From Datisca glomerata (Eukaryota; Streptophyta; Magnoliopsida; Cucurbitales; Datiscaceae): a stretch of 64,000 nucleotides of DNA. Made by a program: the position numbers and the translations under genes. The stretch is from assembly GCA_003255025.1 (NCBI GenBank), contig QANY01000011.1, positions 955,667 through 1,019,666 of the forward strand. Reading direction: 5' to 3'. Each line of letters opens with the position of its first letter. Position 1 is the first letter of the stretch. Shown here piece by piece: positions 20,920-32,230 of this stretch. The notes under the pieces were generated by a model that saw only the letters and a program-made list of their open reading frames with translations, was not told the DNA's origin and did no database searches.

Positions 20920-21877
20920 CTACTTGAAGGGTTCAAGTAGTTTTTGTGAGTACTTGAACCCTTCAAGTAATTATTTTTTTGTCAGTCAACACTCATACAC
21001 CAGATGACTACTTGAAGGGTTCAAGTAGTTATTTTATGACTACTTTATCCCTTCAAGTAGTTGTTTATTACTACTTGAAGGGTTCAAGTAGTTGTTTTTA
21101 TTCTTCTTCTTCTTCTTCTTCTTCTTTATTTTTCAACAAAACTTTTTCTTCTACTTGAAGGGTTCAAGTAGTTTTTTGTGATTACTTGAACCCTTCAAGT
21201 AATTTTTTTTCTGTTAGTTAACACTCATACACCAGACGACTACTTGAAGGGTTCAAGTAATTATTTTATGACCACTTAAGCCCTTTAAGTAATTGTTTTG
21301 ACAACTTGAAGGTTTAGGTAGTTATATTTTATTCTTCTTTAATTTTCAACGAAGTTTTTGCTTCTACTTGAAGGGTTCAAGTAGTTTTTTATGACTACTT
21401 GAATACTGATAATTATTATTTTATTAGTTAACACTCATATACCAGGCGACTACTTGAAGGGTTCAAGTAGTTGTTTTATGACCACTTGACACTTCAAATA
21501 AATATTTTTTTTGTCAGTCAACACTCATACACCAGGCGACTACTTGAAGGGTTCAAGTAGTATAACATTACTAGTTGAACCCTTCAAGTAGTGACGAGCT
21601 TACTAGACAACAATTTTTAATAGAAAAAAAACTACTTGAAGAGTTCACGTTGAAGGGTTCATGTAGTATAAAGTTACTATGTGAACCCTTCAAGTAGTGA
21701 GCTTACTGGACAATAAATTTCAAGAGAAAAAAACTACTTGAAGGGTTCAAGTAGTATGAAATTACTACTTGAACCCTTCAAGTAGTGACGAGCTTATTGG
21801 ACAACAAATTTCAAGAGAAAAAAACCACTTGAATAGTTCAAGTAGTATAAAATTACTACTTGAACCCTTCAAGTAGT
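20920..21877. repeat. Array of about 20 palindromic 23-bp repeats
   Basis: The core is a palindrome with 10-bp arms, ACTACTTGAA and TTCAAGTAGT, around a 3-base centre that is GGG or CCC. Clear GGG copies: 20920, 21007, 21070, 21150, 21239, 21364, 21449, 21539, 21733. Clear CCC copies: 20950, 21183, 21570, 21677, 21763, 21855. Several degenerate copies lie between. Often a GGG copy is followed 8-12 bp later by a CCC copy, so the pair forms a larger hairpin. Two higher-order periods are visible: about 230-250 bp in the left two thirds, and about 90 bp (with GTGACGAGCTTACTGGACAA) in 21540-21880. Confidence 0.93.
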
Positions 21878-22247
21878 TACTTGTTTTGAATTCTACAATA
21901 AAAAACATGACTTAAAGGGTTCAAAAAATAGGAGAATAAGATTCTAAGTCCGTCGCATTGAAGAAGAAAAAGAAAATCAATGGGTTTCGCTGAAGAAGTA
22001 AAATGGGTCTCGCTGAAAAGGAAGAAGAAGAAGAATGTGTCACATTCTCACTGAAAAATCACAAAGTCCACTGAGTAATAACAACAACAATAATAATAAG
22101 AACAAGAAGATGAAGAAGAGGAAATATGAGCTTCGTTGAATAAAAGAGAAGAAGAAGAAGAGTTGAAGAGATTGATTTGATTGTGCATTGGGAAGATAAA
22201 ACAAATTGGTGAGATTACTAATATTTAATTGAATTGTGTGGGTCTCA

Positions 22248-22332
22248 GGGTATAAAATTCTGATTTTTTTTTTCAAAATGTGTATATATTTCTTAACCCA
22301 AAATGAAAAAGGTATATAATTTCAAATAACCC
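22248..22332 (-). repeat. Right terminal inverted repeat of the palindrome-array element
   Basis: Reverse-complement partner of 20695-20776, starting at GGGTATAAAATTCTG on the plus strand and ending CAAATAACCC. Confidence 0.7.
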
Positions 22333-22341
22333 TTTTATTTT

Positions 22342-23587
22342 TCATTTTAACAGGGTTGCTTTTATAGGGTACATGTAAATTGTGTTCGTTTACTTTATTC
22401 TACAGGAAAATTCTATGAACCCTATACTTAAAAGTTGTAGAATGCCGTTTATTGTAATGGATGCTGGGTTTCGTGGAGGCTACACGATAGTGGGGACTTC
22501 TCGTTGGAGGAATTCGACTTCTTGTTCTGACTGAAGACTCCCCCAAGAGACCAGGTTGAAGCTGGTACTATATCAGCGATAGGACTGGGGGTGATGGGCT
22601 CATAGACAGTGTTCCCACCTAGTGTAACGAGTTGAAAGATTGCTAGTTTATGGTCTCTGGATCTTGGGAGTCTTGTCCTGGGAATTCAGAGATGACATAC
22701 TCGATACCTCATATTTTTGGGACCGCAAGTGAGATTATGACTAAAAGACAGAAAGTGTATTTGCCCTCAATCCTGAAATTAACTTCTCTTTTTGTGTGTA
22801 GTGGGGAGGCAGAAACCGAAGGAACTCTTCGCCGTCTTCACGGCCCGTATCCATAATTTAGCCGGAATCCCTAAAACCCTATGTCATTTTAGTTTCCTTA
22901 TCTCTCACTCGTCCTTGCTCTAAGCTAGCTTGTACCTGGATCCTCCGGCGGATTTCGTGACAAAGGTTTCTGATGAGGCCTGTTTGGTAGGCTTAAGCTC
23001 ATATAGTCTTGGCCCTCGTAGTTCCAAAACCCTTCCTTCAACCTGTATGTGATGTCATTCCTATATCTTCGTCTATAGTAGAGAATCCTGCTGAATAAGT
23101 TCTGGCTTCCGGATGGAGAGGGAGATTACTGGACAATTGGAGAGCTCTAAAGAGTCCCCGAGTTCAAAGCTACTCTACTCCCGGAGTTCTCCTTGGGCTA
23201 CGATAACTATCGAGATAAAATTGTCGATGATCATCTTGAGGTGGACTTGGGCTTCCTCAGTTGTCCTCCAGAACTCTTGCTATGTCCTCAAGGTCCTGGT
23301 TCGATACGTGCGGAGGGTTCTCAACATTCTCTTGTTGTCCCTGATCTCCTGGTGTTTGAAGCTACCTAGGATGGTCCTATTACGGGGGTGTCCCTTTTAC
23401 GTTTAGATCAAACTGATGAGACTCGGCTCTCATCGTCAGTGTCTGCTTAGAATTTCCACCAACCACTCTTGGAGCTTTATTGTTTTTATAGTTTTTCCTC
23501 TCCTTTTTCCTGTAATATTTTTTTTAATGAAGACATGATTTCTTCAGTGGCCCCCGTCTCCTATCTTGATTTTGTCATAATTATTTA
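22342..23587. other. Unclassified, less AT-rich, probably retrotransposon-derived
   Basis: No clear protein domain. Composition changes to near-balanced at about 22440, marking a different sequence class from the AT-rich element to its left. A phrase near 22940-22960 (GGCGGATTTCGTGACAAAGG) recalls the end of plant gypsy LTRs, but no matching second LTR is found. It may be the 3' end of the gypsy element whose pol lies to the right. Confidence 0.3.
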
Positions 23588-23815
23588 ATCCTGACTGGCG
23601 GGCTAAAGCACCATGCCACTCATCATTTTTTATTTTTATTTTTAGAGTATAGCGAAGCATTTCTACTCCGACCAGAGTTCTTTTTCCATCTAATGAGATG
23701 AGGTGCTTGGCAGACATATCATTTTGATCCGAAATGGCGGGCTTGGACACCGCGCCAGAGATCACTTTTTAATCCCGGCAAGAGGGCTAAAGTACCTCGC
23801 CAATCGTCACTTTTT
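23588..23815 (-). repeat. Three diverged ~45-bp repeats with a GGCGGGCT core
   Basis: Copies at about 23588-23636, 23727-23772 and 23772-23815 share the order GGC-GGGCT--A--C-CC-CGCCA--CATCACTTTTT. In the minus-strand frame they encode W-G--A-----G modules (EWHGALARQSG, DDWRGTLALLPG, DLWRGVQARHFG). Confidence 0.5.
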
Positions 23816-23959
23816 CCTTCTTGGTCCACTCCTTGGAGAAAATAGCCATTATATTTGATATCCTGTCGAGAGACAACCACCATCCATTTTTCTTTTGTTA
23901 TTGATAGTAGATCTTTAGGGCTCCGCATTCCCAGGGTGCATCAAGTCCCACCATCTATG

Positions 23960-24930
23960 TCTTGGAGTCGATATGTGTTGGGGAGCACTACCCCTGTTAC
24001 CAGCTAAGGCCCTTCCTGGTTGTTCTCGAGGGCTCCTATTTCTACGTCCTTCATTTTTTGCAGAACTTGGTCGCTCGTTTGAAACCGTCGGACCCTCGTT
24101 CTGGAATTGTAATATCACAAGGCCACGATCTGGTGGGATTTTCGTCGCAAGTTGGCCTGGTCCTGTAGTTCTTCCAGGTCATCTAGGTTGTGCCTAAACT
24201 CAATGATATTTCAGTGGGGTGTCTGTTTCCACTGGTATAACGGCCTATGTGCTAAAGGCCAACGTGCAGGGGTCTCTCTTGTCGTTGTCTTGCTCGTCGT
24301 CATATATGCGCACAACACGTTTGAGATCTCTTCGACCCATAATCCTTTCCTTTCTTCCAGCTTAATTTTGAGGTTATGTTTGATAGTTATATTAACTGCC
24401 TCTACTTGTCCGTTAGACTGTGGGTGGCCGGTGAGGAGGTAAGGTGCTTGATTCCAAGGTGTTCACACGTCCACCTGAACTTAGCATTATCAAACATGGT
24501 CAAACTGTTTGCCATTGTCTGTGATGATTGTGTGGGGGACGTCAAACTTGTAAATCACATTCTTCCATATGAACTCCATAGTTTTGTGCTCTATAATCGT
24601 AGCCAAGGGCTCTGCCTCTACCCATTTGGTGAAATAGTCAATGGTGACAATGGAAAACTTATTTTGGCATTTCCCCATTGGTAGGGTCCAGATTAATTCC
24701 ACTCCTATCATTTTATCTTATGGTGCAGTGCCCAGGCTCTACTTTGGTTCCTGCAAACACCCTCGTGGTCCTCCTTCGTGATGTACAACACCTCGTCGTG
24801 TGCAATGCACCTCAGGTAGGGATATGAAAAAGCTATTTTATACAAAGTTTCATCAATAATTATATAATCAGTTGACCTGAGGTGGAGCTTGCGTGCAACT
24901 TTCCTATCGGACATGTGGTGTTTCATCTCA
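23960..24930 (-). pseudogene. Gypsy integrase (zinc-binding, core and C-terminal pieces)
   Basis: 24708-24926 holds the H2C2 region (LYKIAFSYPYLRCI, then KEDHEGVCRNQS). 24490-24711 holds the start of the catalytic core (TLPMGKCQNKFSIVTIDYF, KWVEAEPLATI, TIITDNGKQF), with the DDE-type Asp residues visible. Further left, text like LDDLEELQDQA and RRFQTSDQVLQKM in shifting frames matches the post-core region. The enzyme inserts element cDNA. Frameshifts and stops make it inactive. Confidence 0.8.
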
Positions 24931-25194
24931 CAGGTACTCGAATATGGAGGCGATCCACGACGAGGCCATCACTTCCATGTTGGTTTCTAGCACCTCTTCA
25001 CCATTGATGCTCAGAAAGGGAAGAAATTCCACGGGCACCGTCCTGTTGATCTCAATGTCGTAGGTGGAAGCCAGCTTGGCCAACGCATCCGTGTTAGTGT
25101 TTAAGCTTCGAGGGATCTGCTGAAACGTATAGGAGTCATATTTTCTAAGAAGGGCCTGTGCTTGGGTCTGTTATCTAGCCATCTTTACCCCCTT

Positions 25195-25560
25195 TCGCCT
25201 AATACTCCTCCTTGATCTGGTTGAGAATAAACTGGGAATCACTATAGATCCTCAGTGTCCTTGCATTGAGGGTAAATGTTAACCTTAGACTTACGAGTAG
25301 AGCTTCAAACTCTGCTTCAATAATTGAGGCTTTGAACCCAAAGTGTAAGGCGTACCCAATCCGAGAATGATCATACGCTATGAGTAGTATACCCTCTCTG
25401 CTTCTCATTTCGTTGGATGCACCATCCACATATAAGGTTCAAGGTCCTCGTTGTTCTCCGCTTCCTCTTCATGGTCTATCGTCTTATTCGCAATGAAATT
25501 AGCCACCGTTTGCCCCTTGATGGTAGTTCATGGGACGAACCGAAGGTCGAATTTACTAAG
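25195..25560 (-). pseudogene. Gypsy RNase H (RVT_3-like)
   Basis: The ORF 25199-25429 reads MDGASNEMRSREGILLI, then AEFEALLVSLRLTF, then RIYSDSQFILNQIKEEY. These carry the Asp, Glu and Asp metal ligands of RNase H in order. It degrades the RNA strand during reverse transcription. The piece is in register with RT to its right and integrase to its left. Confidence 0.8.
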
Positions 25561-25599
25561 CTCGATGGCCCATTTGGCTATACATCCTGAAGTCTTGGA

Positions 25600-26002
25600 G
25601 TTTTAGATGACCTGCTAGAGCAGGGAATTCGTGAGGATCTGAATGGAGTGAGCCTGGAAGTACAGATGAAGTTTTTGTGCTGTCGTGACAATGGAGAGAG
25701 CCATCTTTTCCAATTTCAGGTAGCGTTTCTCCGCTCCCACCATGGCCTCACTAATGTAGTAGTGGATCTCCTTGAAATTTCTCGAGGGCTCCATCTCCAG
25801 CAACGCTTTTATCTTATTGAGGTTGGCTTCGATTCCTCTTTGGTTGACCAAAAAGGCCAGAAATTTCCCTAAGCCTACACCAAAGTCACATTTTGAAGGG
25901 TTTAGCTTCATCCTATACTTCCTCAAGGTGTCGAAAGTGTCAGTGAAGTCGGTAATGTGGTCCACGAACCTCTTGCTCTTAACGAGCTTATAATCAAGAT
26001 AC
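25600..26002 (-). pseudogene. Gypsy reverse transcriptase, C-terminal part
   Basis: KLVKSKRFVDHITDF, YRMKLNPSKCDFGV and KFLAFLVNQRGIEANLNKI are the usual sequence after the YVDD loop in gypsy RT. The N-terminal end stops abruptly at the left border of the copia element (26003); the missing part resumes at 34630. Confidence 0.85.
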
Positions 26003-27388
26003 TGTTGGATCAAGTCTTATAAGTTTAAGGAAGAACAATGAACCATGAACGGTTCGTGGGCGGAAAATAAAAAATATTCACATAAACAATTTAATCATAT
26101 TAAATATAAAATATTTAATGATCATGCATATATAGATTGATGTATTTAGAAGTGGTGGAAATAATATTATACATTTCTTGTATCGGAGAAGTTCCAACTT
26201 GGTGGAATCCTATTGATTGCCTTGCGTTATTCGTGCTTTGTAGAACCTGAATCATTCTTCACACCAACAACCACTTATAGGATTTAGAAGTATATCTCAA
26301 TAAGATATCGTTAGAAATTGAGTGTGGGATCTCAAAACAATATGAGAAGAAAAAATATATTTTCTTTTCTTCCTCTAGATTTTGGTGGCAACATGGAGGG
26401 GAGAGAAACAGCTTTATTTGCTATGTGTAATAGGTTGTGTCAACACACTTAGAGAGATAACCCTAATGATATCCCTTATATAAAATTATAGAATTTACAC
26501 ATATACCCCTATATTGTACATTTCTGAAATTCTCCTCCCTTTACTGTAATTGTCAAAATTTTACTTCTCCTTAGTGCCAATACTGTGTAAAAATTAATCA
26601 ATCTAAATTGATAAATTAAATTATCTCCATCAATTAATTAATTTATTTTATTGACTAACTATCCAATAATTAAAAAATAACAATTAATTAATTTGAACTT
26701 AAATTTTTGCTTTTCACTACTTTAGGACTATACCCATCACATATGGGTTCGGGAAGTGTACTTTGGTTCAAAACATATTTTTAATACAACTGGGTTGTTT
26801 CTCATTCATGTCCTTATGAGCTACTCCTAAGACCGAATGGGCCCACATGAATAAAGTTATTGGATTCAATTACTCAGCGAAATTATCTCCATAAATTCTT
26901 GACTTATTTAATCCTGGCATCATACGACTCCACTCTCAATTCATGCACGCTACATTTTCTATTGGTGCAAATAAACACTTTTGATTTCATGGTCCACATA
27001 ATATTTGGCTATGTTACCCTTCGTGAATAATAGTAACAAGAGAAGAATATAAAATTACCATTTAACCCCTCTAGAAAATTACCGTTTTGTCACTCTAGTT
27101 ATTATTTCCTTAACTTATATATTGATTGTGAATAAGAAAGACATAACAGTGAATTATCTCGAACAATTCACTATGTCTTATTCAATGATTCATTTCATCG
27201 AGTACCTGGCCATGTTTATTTATTCACACAGCCATCAATAAAGCGTAAGGTGATATTGTTGCATCTTGCAATCTTGCCACGAATTCTATATTTGTGAATT
27301 ACGTAACTCCAACATAGATGAATCACGATTCTAACAGCCAAGGTATTTTCTGGTAATTCGACCTCACTCCTTTGGCGTACTAAAGACC
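26003..27388 (-). repeat. Copia 3' LTR, larger part
   Basis: Collinear with 32865-about 34143 of the intact LTR (shared text includes TTGTATCGGA-AAGTTC, TATTGATTG-CTTGCGTT and CTTATGAGCTACTCCT-AGACCGAAT). It stops after TAAAGACCG, where pre-integrase coding sequence begins instead of the rest of the LTR. Confidence 0.85.
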
Positions 27389-27745
27389 GTGGTTTGCAAT
27401 GAACCACTATTTGCAAATTTTTTAATCTTGTCTAGGCTAATGTGGTCAAGACATAAGTGCCACAAGTAGGTTAGATCGATTGAATCAGACTTCAACCTTT
27501 TAATATCACTTTGTAAATCAGTATTTACTTCAGCGTCATATATCATTGGAACTATTAGTTTTACGTAAATCAATGTGTTTATCAAATATCCAGTACTAAT
27601 TAAGCAATAATTTCTAAAAATACCAACATTTGTATCAATGAAATTCAAACTCAATTCTTGCTCAATTAAATTAGCTACTGAAATATGGTCCTTCATAAAA
27701 ACTGGGATATAATAAATATCACGTAAAATCATAAATTGTTATTGA
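27389..27745 (-). pseudogene. Copia GAG-pre-integrase domain
   Basis: The minus-strand ORF to 27732 has ILRDIYYIPVFMKDHISVAN and, near its end, LWHLCLDHISLDKIKKFANS, the HHCC-type zinc-binding entry to copia integrase (H---H motif). It stops at the 27388 junction with the LTR. Its orientation is opposite to the integrase core that follows at 27770. Confidence 0.8.
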
Positions 27746-27769
27746 ATGACAATTTAATAGTTCCAACAG

Positions 27770-29916
27770 ATATGGCCGATACTAGTGCGCTAGAGAAAAG
27801 GAAGCTGAACATGCCCTCGTCAAGCCTTCTGATTTTCCTGAACATCTTAATGAATAAGGTATTCTTTCTCAGCTTACAACACCTGACACTCCAGAATAGA
27901 ATGATGTGTTAGAGAAAAGGAATCGGGCTCTGTCGGATATGGTTAGATTCACGATGAACTAGTCATCCCTCCTAGATTTGTTATGGGGATATGCCGTGGA
28001 AACAGCAGTATGCATTCTGAACTAAGTTCCATCAAAGACGGTGTTTGGTATGCCATATGAAAGATGGAATGGATGAAAGTCATTCGTAAACCACCTTAGA
28101 ATATTAAGATGCCCAGCACGTGTTCTGAAACCGAAGACAAGCAAGTTGTCAAGTCAATTTCCATTATACATGTTTGTAAGATATCTCAATGGAACGAAGG
28201 GATATATATTTTATAGTCCAACGGACAAGAAAATTTTTTTTGAGCATGAATGAGTGTTTTCTTGAAGAGGACTATATAAGAAGTGTGAAGTTAAGAATTA
28301 TTTATGATTCAATAATGGAAGAGCCACAGCAGAAGCTAAAGCCTATGGAGCCTCGACGTAGTGGGGGGGGTTGTTATATAGCCTGACATGTACATGTCTT
28401 ATGGAGATGTCTTAATAGCAATCTTAGATAAGGATCATGATGAACCTGTCTTCTACTCATAGGACATGGTTGGTCCTAAAGCAAATGTATGACACGAAGC
28501 CATGAACGTTGAGATACAATCGGTGTACTCGAATGTAGTCTCGAAATTGTAGATCCTCCTGAAGGGATAAAACTCGTAGGGTGTAAATGGATTTCTAAGA
28601 AAAAGAGAGTTCCAGATGAGAATGTGGAAACATTCAAAGCTAGGCTAGTAGTCAAGTGCTATACCTAAAAGGAAGGTATTGATTATGAGGATACCTTCTC
28701 GCCGTTGGCCATGCTTAAATCCATTTGAATCATCCTGTCCTTTGTTGCTATCCTCGATTATGAAAACTGTCATATGGATGTCAAGACTTCTTTTTAGAAT
28801 TTCTTGAAGAGCGTATTTATATGACTTAATCAGACGGGTTCATGGAGAAAGGCCAAGAAGGCAAAGTTTGTGAATTGCTGAAGTGCATTTATGGACTTAA
28901 GCAAGCGTCCTGATCGTGGAATATCAGATTTGATGGAACTACAAAGAACTTTAGTTTTGAGCAGTTAGTGAATGAACCCTTTGTGTATAAGCTGATACAC
29001 GAAGGGAATGTGGTTTTTCTGGGTTGTACGTGGATGATATTCTGCACATTGAGAATGGTATAGGAATTGTCTGATATAAGGATTTGGCTTGCAAAGTAAA
29101 TTGATATGAAGGATATTGGATAAGTTTCCTTTATCCTAGGTATTCAGATCTTTCAGGATTGCAAAAATATACAATTAACACTATCTCAAGTATCTTATAT
29201 TGATAAGGTCAATATGCAAGACTCTAAGAAGGGATATCTTCCTTTTAGGCTTGGACTCGGCCTTTCCAAAGAGCAGTTTCCCAAGACTCCTCAAGAAGAG
29301 GAAGACATGAGAAAGATTTCCTATGCCTCAGCTGTAAGAAGTCTCAAGTATGTGATGCTTTACACTAGGCCAGACATTTATTACATGGTGGGCGTGGTGA
29401 GTCATTTTCAATCTAATCCTTGACTCAAGCATTGGAATGCCATCAAGCATATCCTTAAGTATCTTAGGAGAACAAGGAACTACATTATTATGTATTCAGG
29501 TACTGACCTGAATATGACGGGGTATACTGGACGATTGAACAGTTGTATGCAGAAGTATTAAGCAATCTTGCATTACTGATTCTACCATGGAAGCTGAGTA
29601 TGCGATAGCTTGTGAAGCTGCAAAGGAAGTTGTATGTCTTAGAAAGTTCTTGAAGACTCTGGAAGTTGTTCAAGAAGCTGATAAGCCCATGATACTTTAT
29701 TGTGATAACAATAGGGCTGTAGCGAATTTGAAGGAACCAAGCAGCCACAAAAGATCCAAACATATAGAGCGTAAATATCACATAATTAGAGAGATTGTTC
29801 AGCATGAAGATGTTTTAGTAACACACATATCGATGGTCAACAATTTGACAGATCCATTCATGAAGACTTTAAGCAGTAAAATCTTTGATGCTCATCTGGA
29901 AGGCATGGGGATATAA
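27770..29916 (+). pseudogene. Copia integrase C-terminus, reverse transcriptase and RNase H, many stops
   Basis: In order on the plus strand: the integrase end (TPDTPE, EKRNRALSDMVRF, SKTVFGMPYERWNG); RT (GCKWISKKKRVPDENVETFK, then EGIDYEDTFSPLAMLKSI, then a damaged YVDD region near 29030); SYASAVRSLKYVML; and RNase H with MEAEYAIACEAAKEVVCLRK, LYCDNNRAVANLKEPSSHKR and HIERKYHIIREIV (29587-29916). More than ten stop codons and several frame changes are present. The last 110 residues are an open frame ending at 29916, just before the polypurine tract. Confidence 0.88.
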
Positions 29917-29940
29917 GATTATAATCACCTACTTTAGTCC

Positions 29941-29950
29941 AAGTGGGAGA
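29941..29950 (+). other. Copia polypurine tract
   Basis: AAGTGGGAGA, right after the pol stop and right before the LTR start, as is usual in copia elements. It primes plus-strand DNA synthesis. Confidence 0.75.
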
Positions 29951-30455
29951 TTTTTGGAATTATGTCGATAAAGTAGGGTATAATAACTATTTATGAGTAT
30001 GTAGTTATTTCTCAGACATTTTGTATTACTAAATTTAATGAATGAATGAAATTTTTTCTATTAATTAAAGCGTGTTTATAATTTACTCAAAGTCCTGGAA
30101 CTATTGTCAACGTAAGAAGAGTGAAGACTGAGAGGTCTTCCAGATAAACTCTTCTGAAATAGTTCGGAATATTATTCGCAGTCTTAGGATGGATTGAGAA
30201 GTCGAGTCTGGTTATGACTGTTAGGTTGAACCAAAAGATGGTAGTCTTGGGGCATGGGAGTGGAGAATCTAATGGTTGACTACATGTTATGGAACATGTT
30301 GATTAAACCAGTTTCAAATTAATCTGAGGCAAAGTCGTTTATCTAGCTCTAAATCTAATTGTTTACACCTTAAGGGTATTTTCGTGATTACCAAAATCCC
30401 AAGGTGAATATGAAACTTGAAAGGCTTTCTTGATTACCTTAATCCTGAGGTAAAT
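29951..30455 (+). repeat. Copia LTR, inverted remaining part (U3 start)
   Basis: Starts TTTTGGAATTATG and matches the reverse complement of 34629 down to about 34160 (shared TAAAGTAGGGT-TAATAACTATTTATGA and CAGACATTTTGTATTAC). It ends near 30455. It holds exactly the LTR portion missing from 26003-27388. A short duplication of the GATTACC--AATCC-AGGT block occurs near its end (30390-30455). Confidence 0.8.
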
Positions 30456-30930
30456 CTAATTTGTAGTGCCCTTACCTTTCACAGTTTTTGAGTTATGCTT
30501 CTTAGCCTTCTTCGGACCTCTCACGTGTTTCCTTTTGGAGCCAGAGATGGAAGGATTTCTTTCAATAAAGTTTGCCTCTCCAATCTTCCTCTTGCCTTTC
30601 AGAAACAGGGTCCCAAACGCTTGCAGTTCCCTCATCAGTTCAGGAAGTGAGTACCTCAACTTATTCATTGAATAATTAAGTTTGAAGTTCTCAAAAGTAG
30701 ATCATATCAATTTGTGTCTTGCCATCTACCTCAACACCCATGATCTACATCTCATTTAGATAACTAATGATCCAAATCATGTCTTCTTATAGGATTTCCA
30801 GGTTTCATCCTACAGTTCATGAAGTTTCTCTGAACATTTTGGTGATATTCAACATCATATCAGTGGTAGTTTGCATGTTCTGATGATGTTGTTGCAACAC
30901 ATTGCTAACAGAAGATGTAACACCTGGCGA
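30456..30930 (-). pseudogene. Copia gag fragment
   Basis: Minus-strand frames read FENFKLNYSMNKLRYSLPEL, then MRELQAF, then a Lys-rich tail (KRKHVRGPKKAKKHNSK). The NY-MNK---SL-ELL--LQ pattern followed by a basic tail is typical of copia gag. Protease is missing: the sequence runs straight into the inverted LTR part at 30455. Confidence 0.65.
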
Positions 30931-32230
30931 ACGCAACCAAGAAGCATAACACATTGCTAATGAACTTGTGTTTTTCTACCGTTAGCACGATATCAAGATT
31001 ACATTTTTAATCCATGTAATTATCACTAGTAAGTTTGTTCGCGTTTAAGATAGTTGAGAGTGGGGATATCGACATGATTACTGAAAAGAATAAATAAAGC
31101 AGTGTAAATAAATACTCAATCATTTAGGAAAGTATGATGCATGATGTAAATATTTAAATATTTAAAAATCTAATAAAAATATTTCTTCAATGATGTTACG
31201 ATCAACAATGATAACTTGTCTCATCTAAGGACAACGACCAAGCTACCTCCTATCGCATCGAGACTCATCTCGTTTGGTTAACACTTCTCAAGATGTAACT
31301 AACATCTAGCTTAACCAATTACCAATGGTTTTGATCACCTTGGCTGCATTGACTAGCCCTTATGAGGGATTGCAATGTGCTTCGGTGTAAGTGTTTAACC
31401 AACGCATTAGTTTTAAATGTTTCCATCAACTAACAGTTTATCTAGGAATGGTCATGCCTCACCACTTCCTTTACAAGTTTTAGCTTCTTAAGCAACTTGA
31501 TGACTCAAAACGACACAATTTTCAAGTTTCTCCCACTAAAGAGAGGACTGCTAGGGTAGCTCTAAACCATTCCTCATACCACGGTCAAGTTTACGTTGGA
31601 GACCTTGGGAACCTTTCAACGTAAACGACCATCCCAGTTAGTTTTTGGAAAAATGGATTTTTCTTTGATTTTCAAAAAAAATATAACCTTTTATAAATTT
31701 GAAAAAACAAGTTTTGAAAATTATAAACTTTTATAAAATTTAAATAGTAATTTAAAATTTTTAAAATTCACATTGTATTTAAATTATAATCCATTATTTA
31801 AATTATAACCAATTATAAATTTAAACTACAATGATGCATGTACATGCAACATGATATTTTGATATTGGTATATCCCTATTTCTATATGGTATATTATATG
31901 ATGATACAACCCATAAAAAGAATAATAAATAAATTATAATAATTTAAATACTAATCTTCATGGCGTCTATAATTTTCTTTTCTCCTTCAGAAAAACTCCA
32001 CTAATTTGTAACTCTTTACAAAAGTTCAGTCCCATTTTCAAAATTAAAATTTTATTTTAAAATTTAGTTTCCCAACAATTTTACTTTAATAAATAGATTT
32101 ATTTGTGTTCAAAATTAATCAATAGATTTATTTTAAAAACAATTTATAAAATAATTTCTAATTAATTGGTGTTGAAAATTACCGAATTAAATAAAAATAA
32201 TTTTTAGGGACTAGATTGGAAAAACCCCGA
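30931..32230. other. Copia leader or an inserted sequence, no gene seen
   Basis: Contains a less AT-rich segment (about 31190-31640) with LTR-like character but no matching partner, then a very AT-rich stretch to 32210. No ORF of note. Confidence 0.4.

Larger units (their letters stand above)
20695..22332. mobile_element. MULE-type non-autonomous element carrying a palindromic repeat array
   Basis: The ends are GGGTTATTTG (20695) and CAAATAACCC (22332), with inverted similarity for about 80-90 bp. The flanks are TTTTAGTTT (20686-20694) and TTTTATTTT (22333-22341), a 9-bp target duplication with one mismatch. GGG-type ends, long inverted termini and a 9-bp duplication fit Mutator-like elements. 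There is no transposase. The interior is an array of palindromes (20920-21877) followed by an A/G-rich GAAGAAGAA tract (21940-22170). Confidence 0.7.

Noticed and set aside
20920..21877. Reading the palindrome array as a CRISPR
   Set aside because: Repeats are palindromic in both orientations, spacers are themselves repeated, no cas genes exist, and the context is a plant genome.
22650..23406. Plus-strand ORFs of 68 and 97 codons
   Set aside because: No recognisable motif; probably chance frames in less AT-rich retrotransposon-derived sequence.
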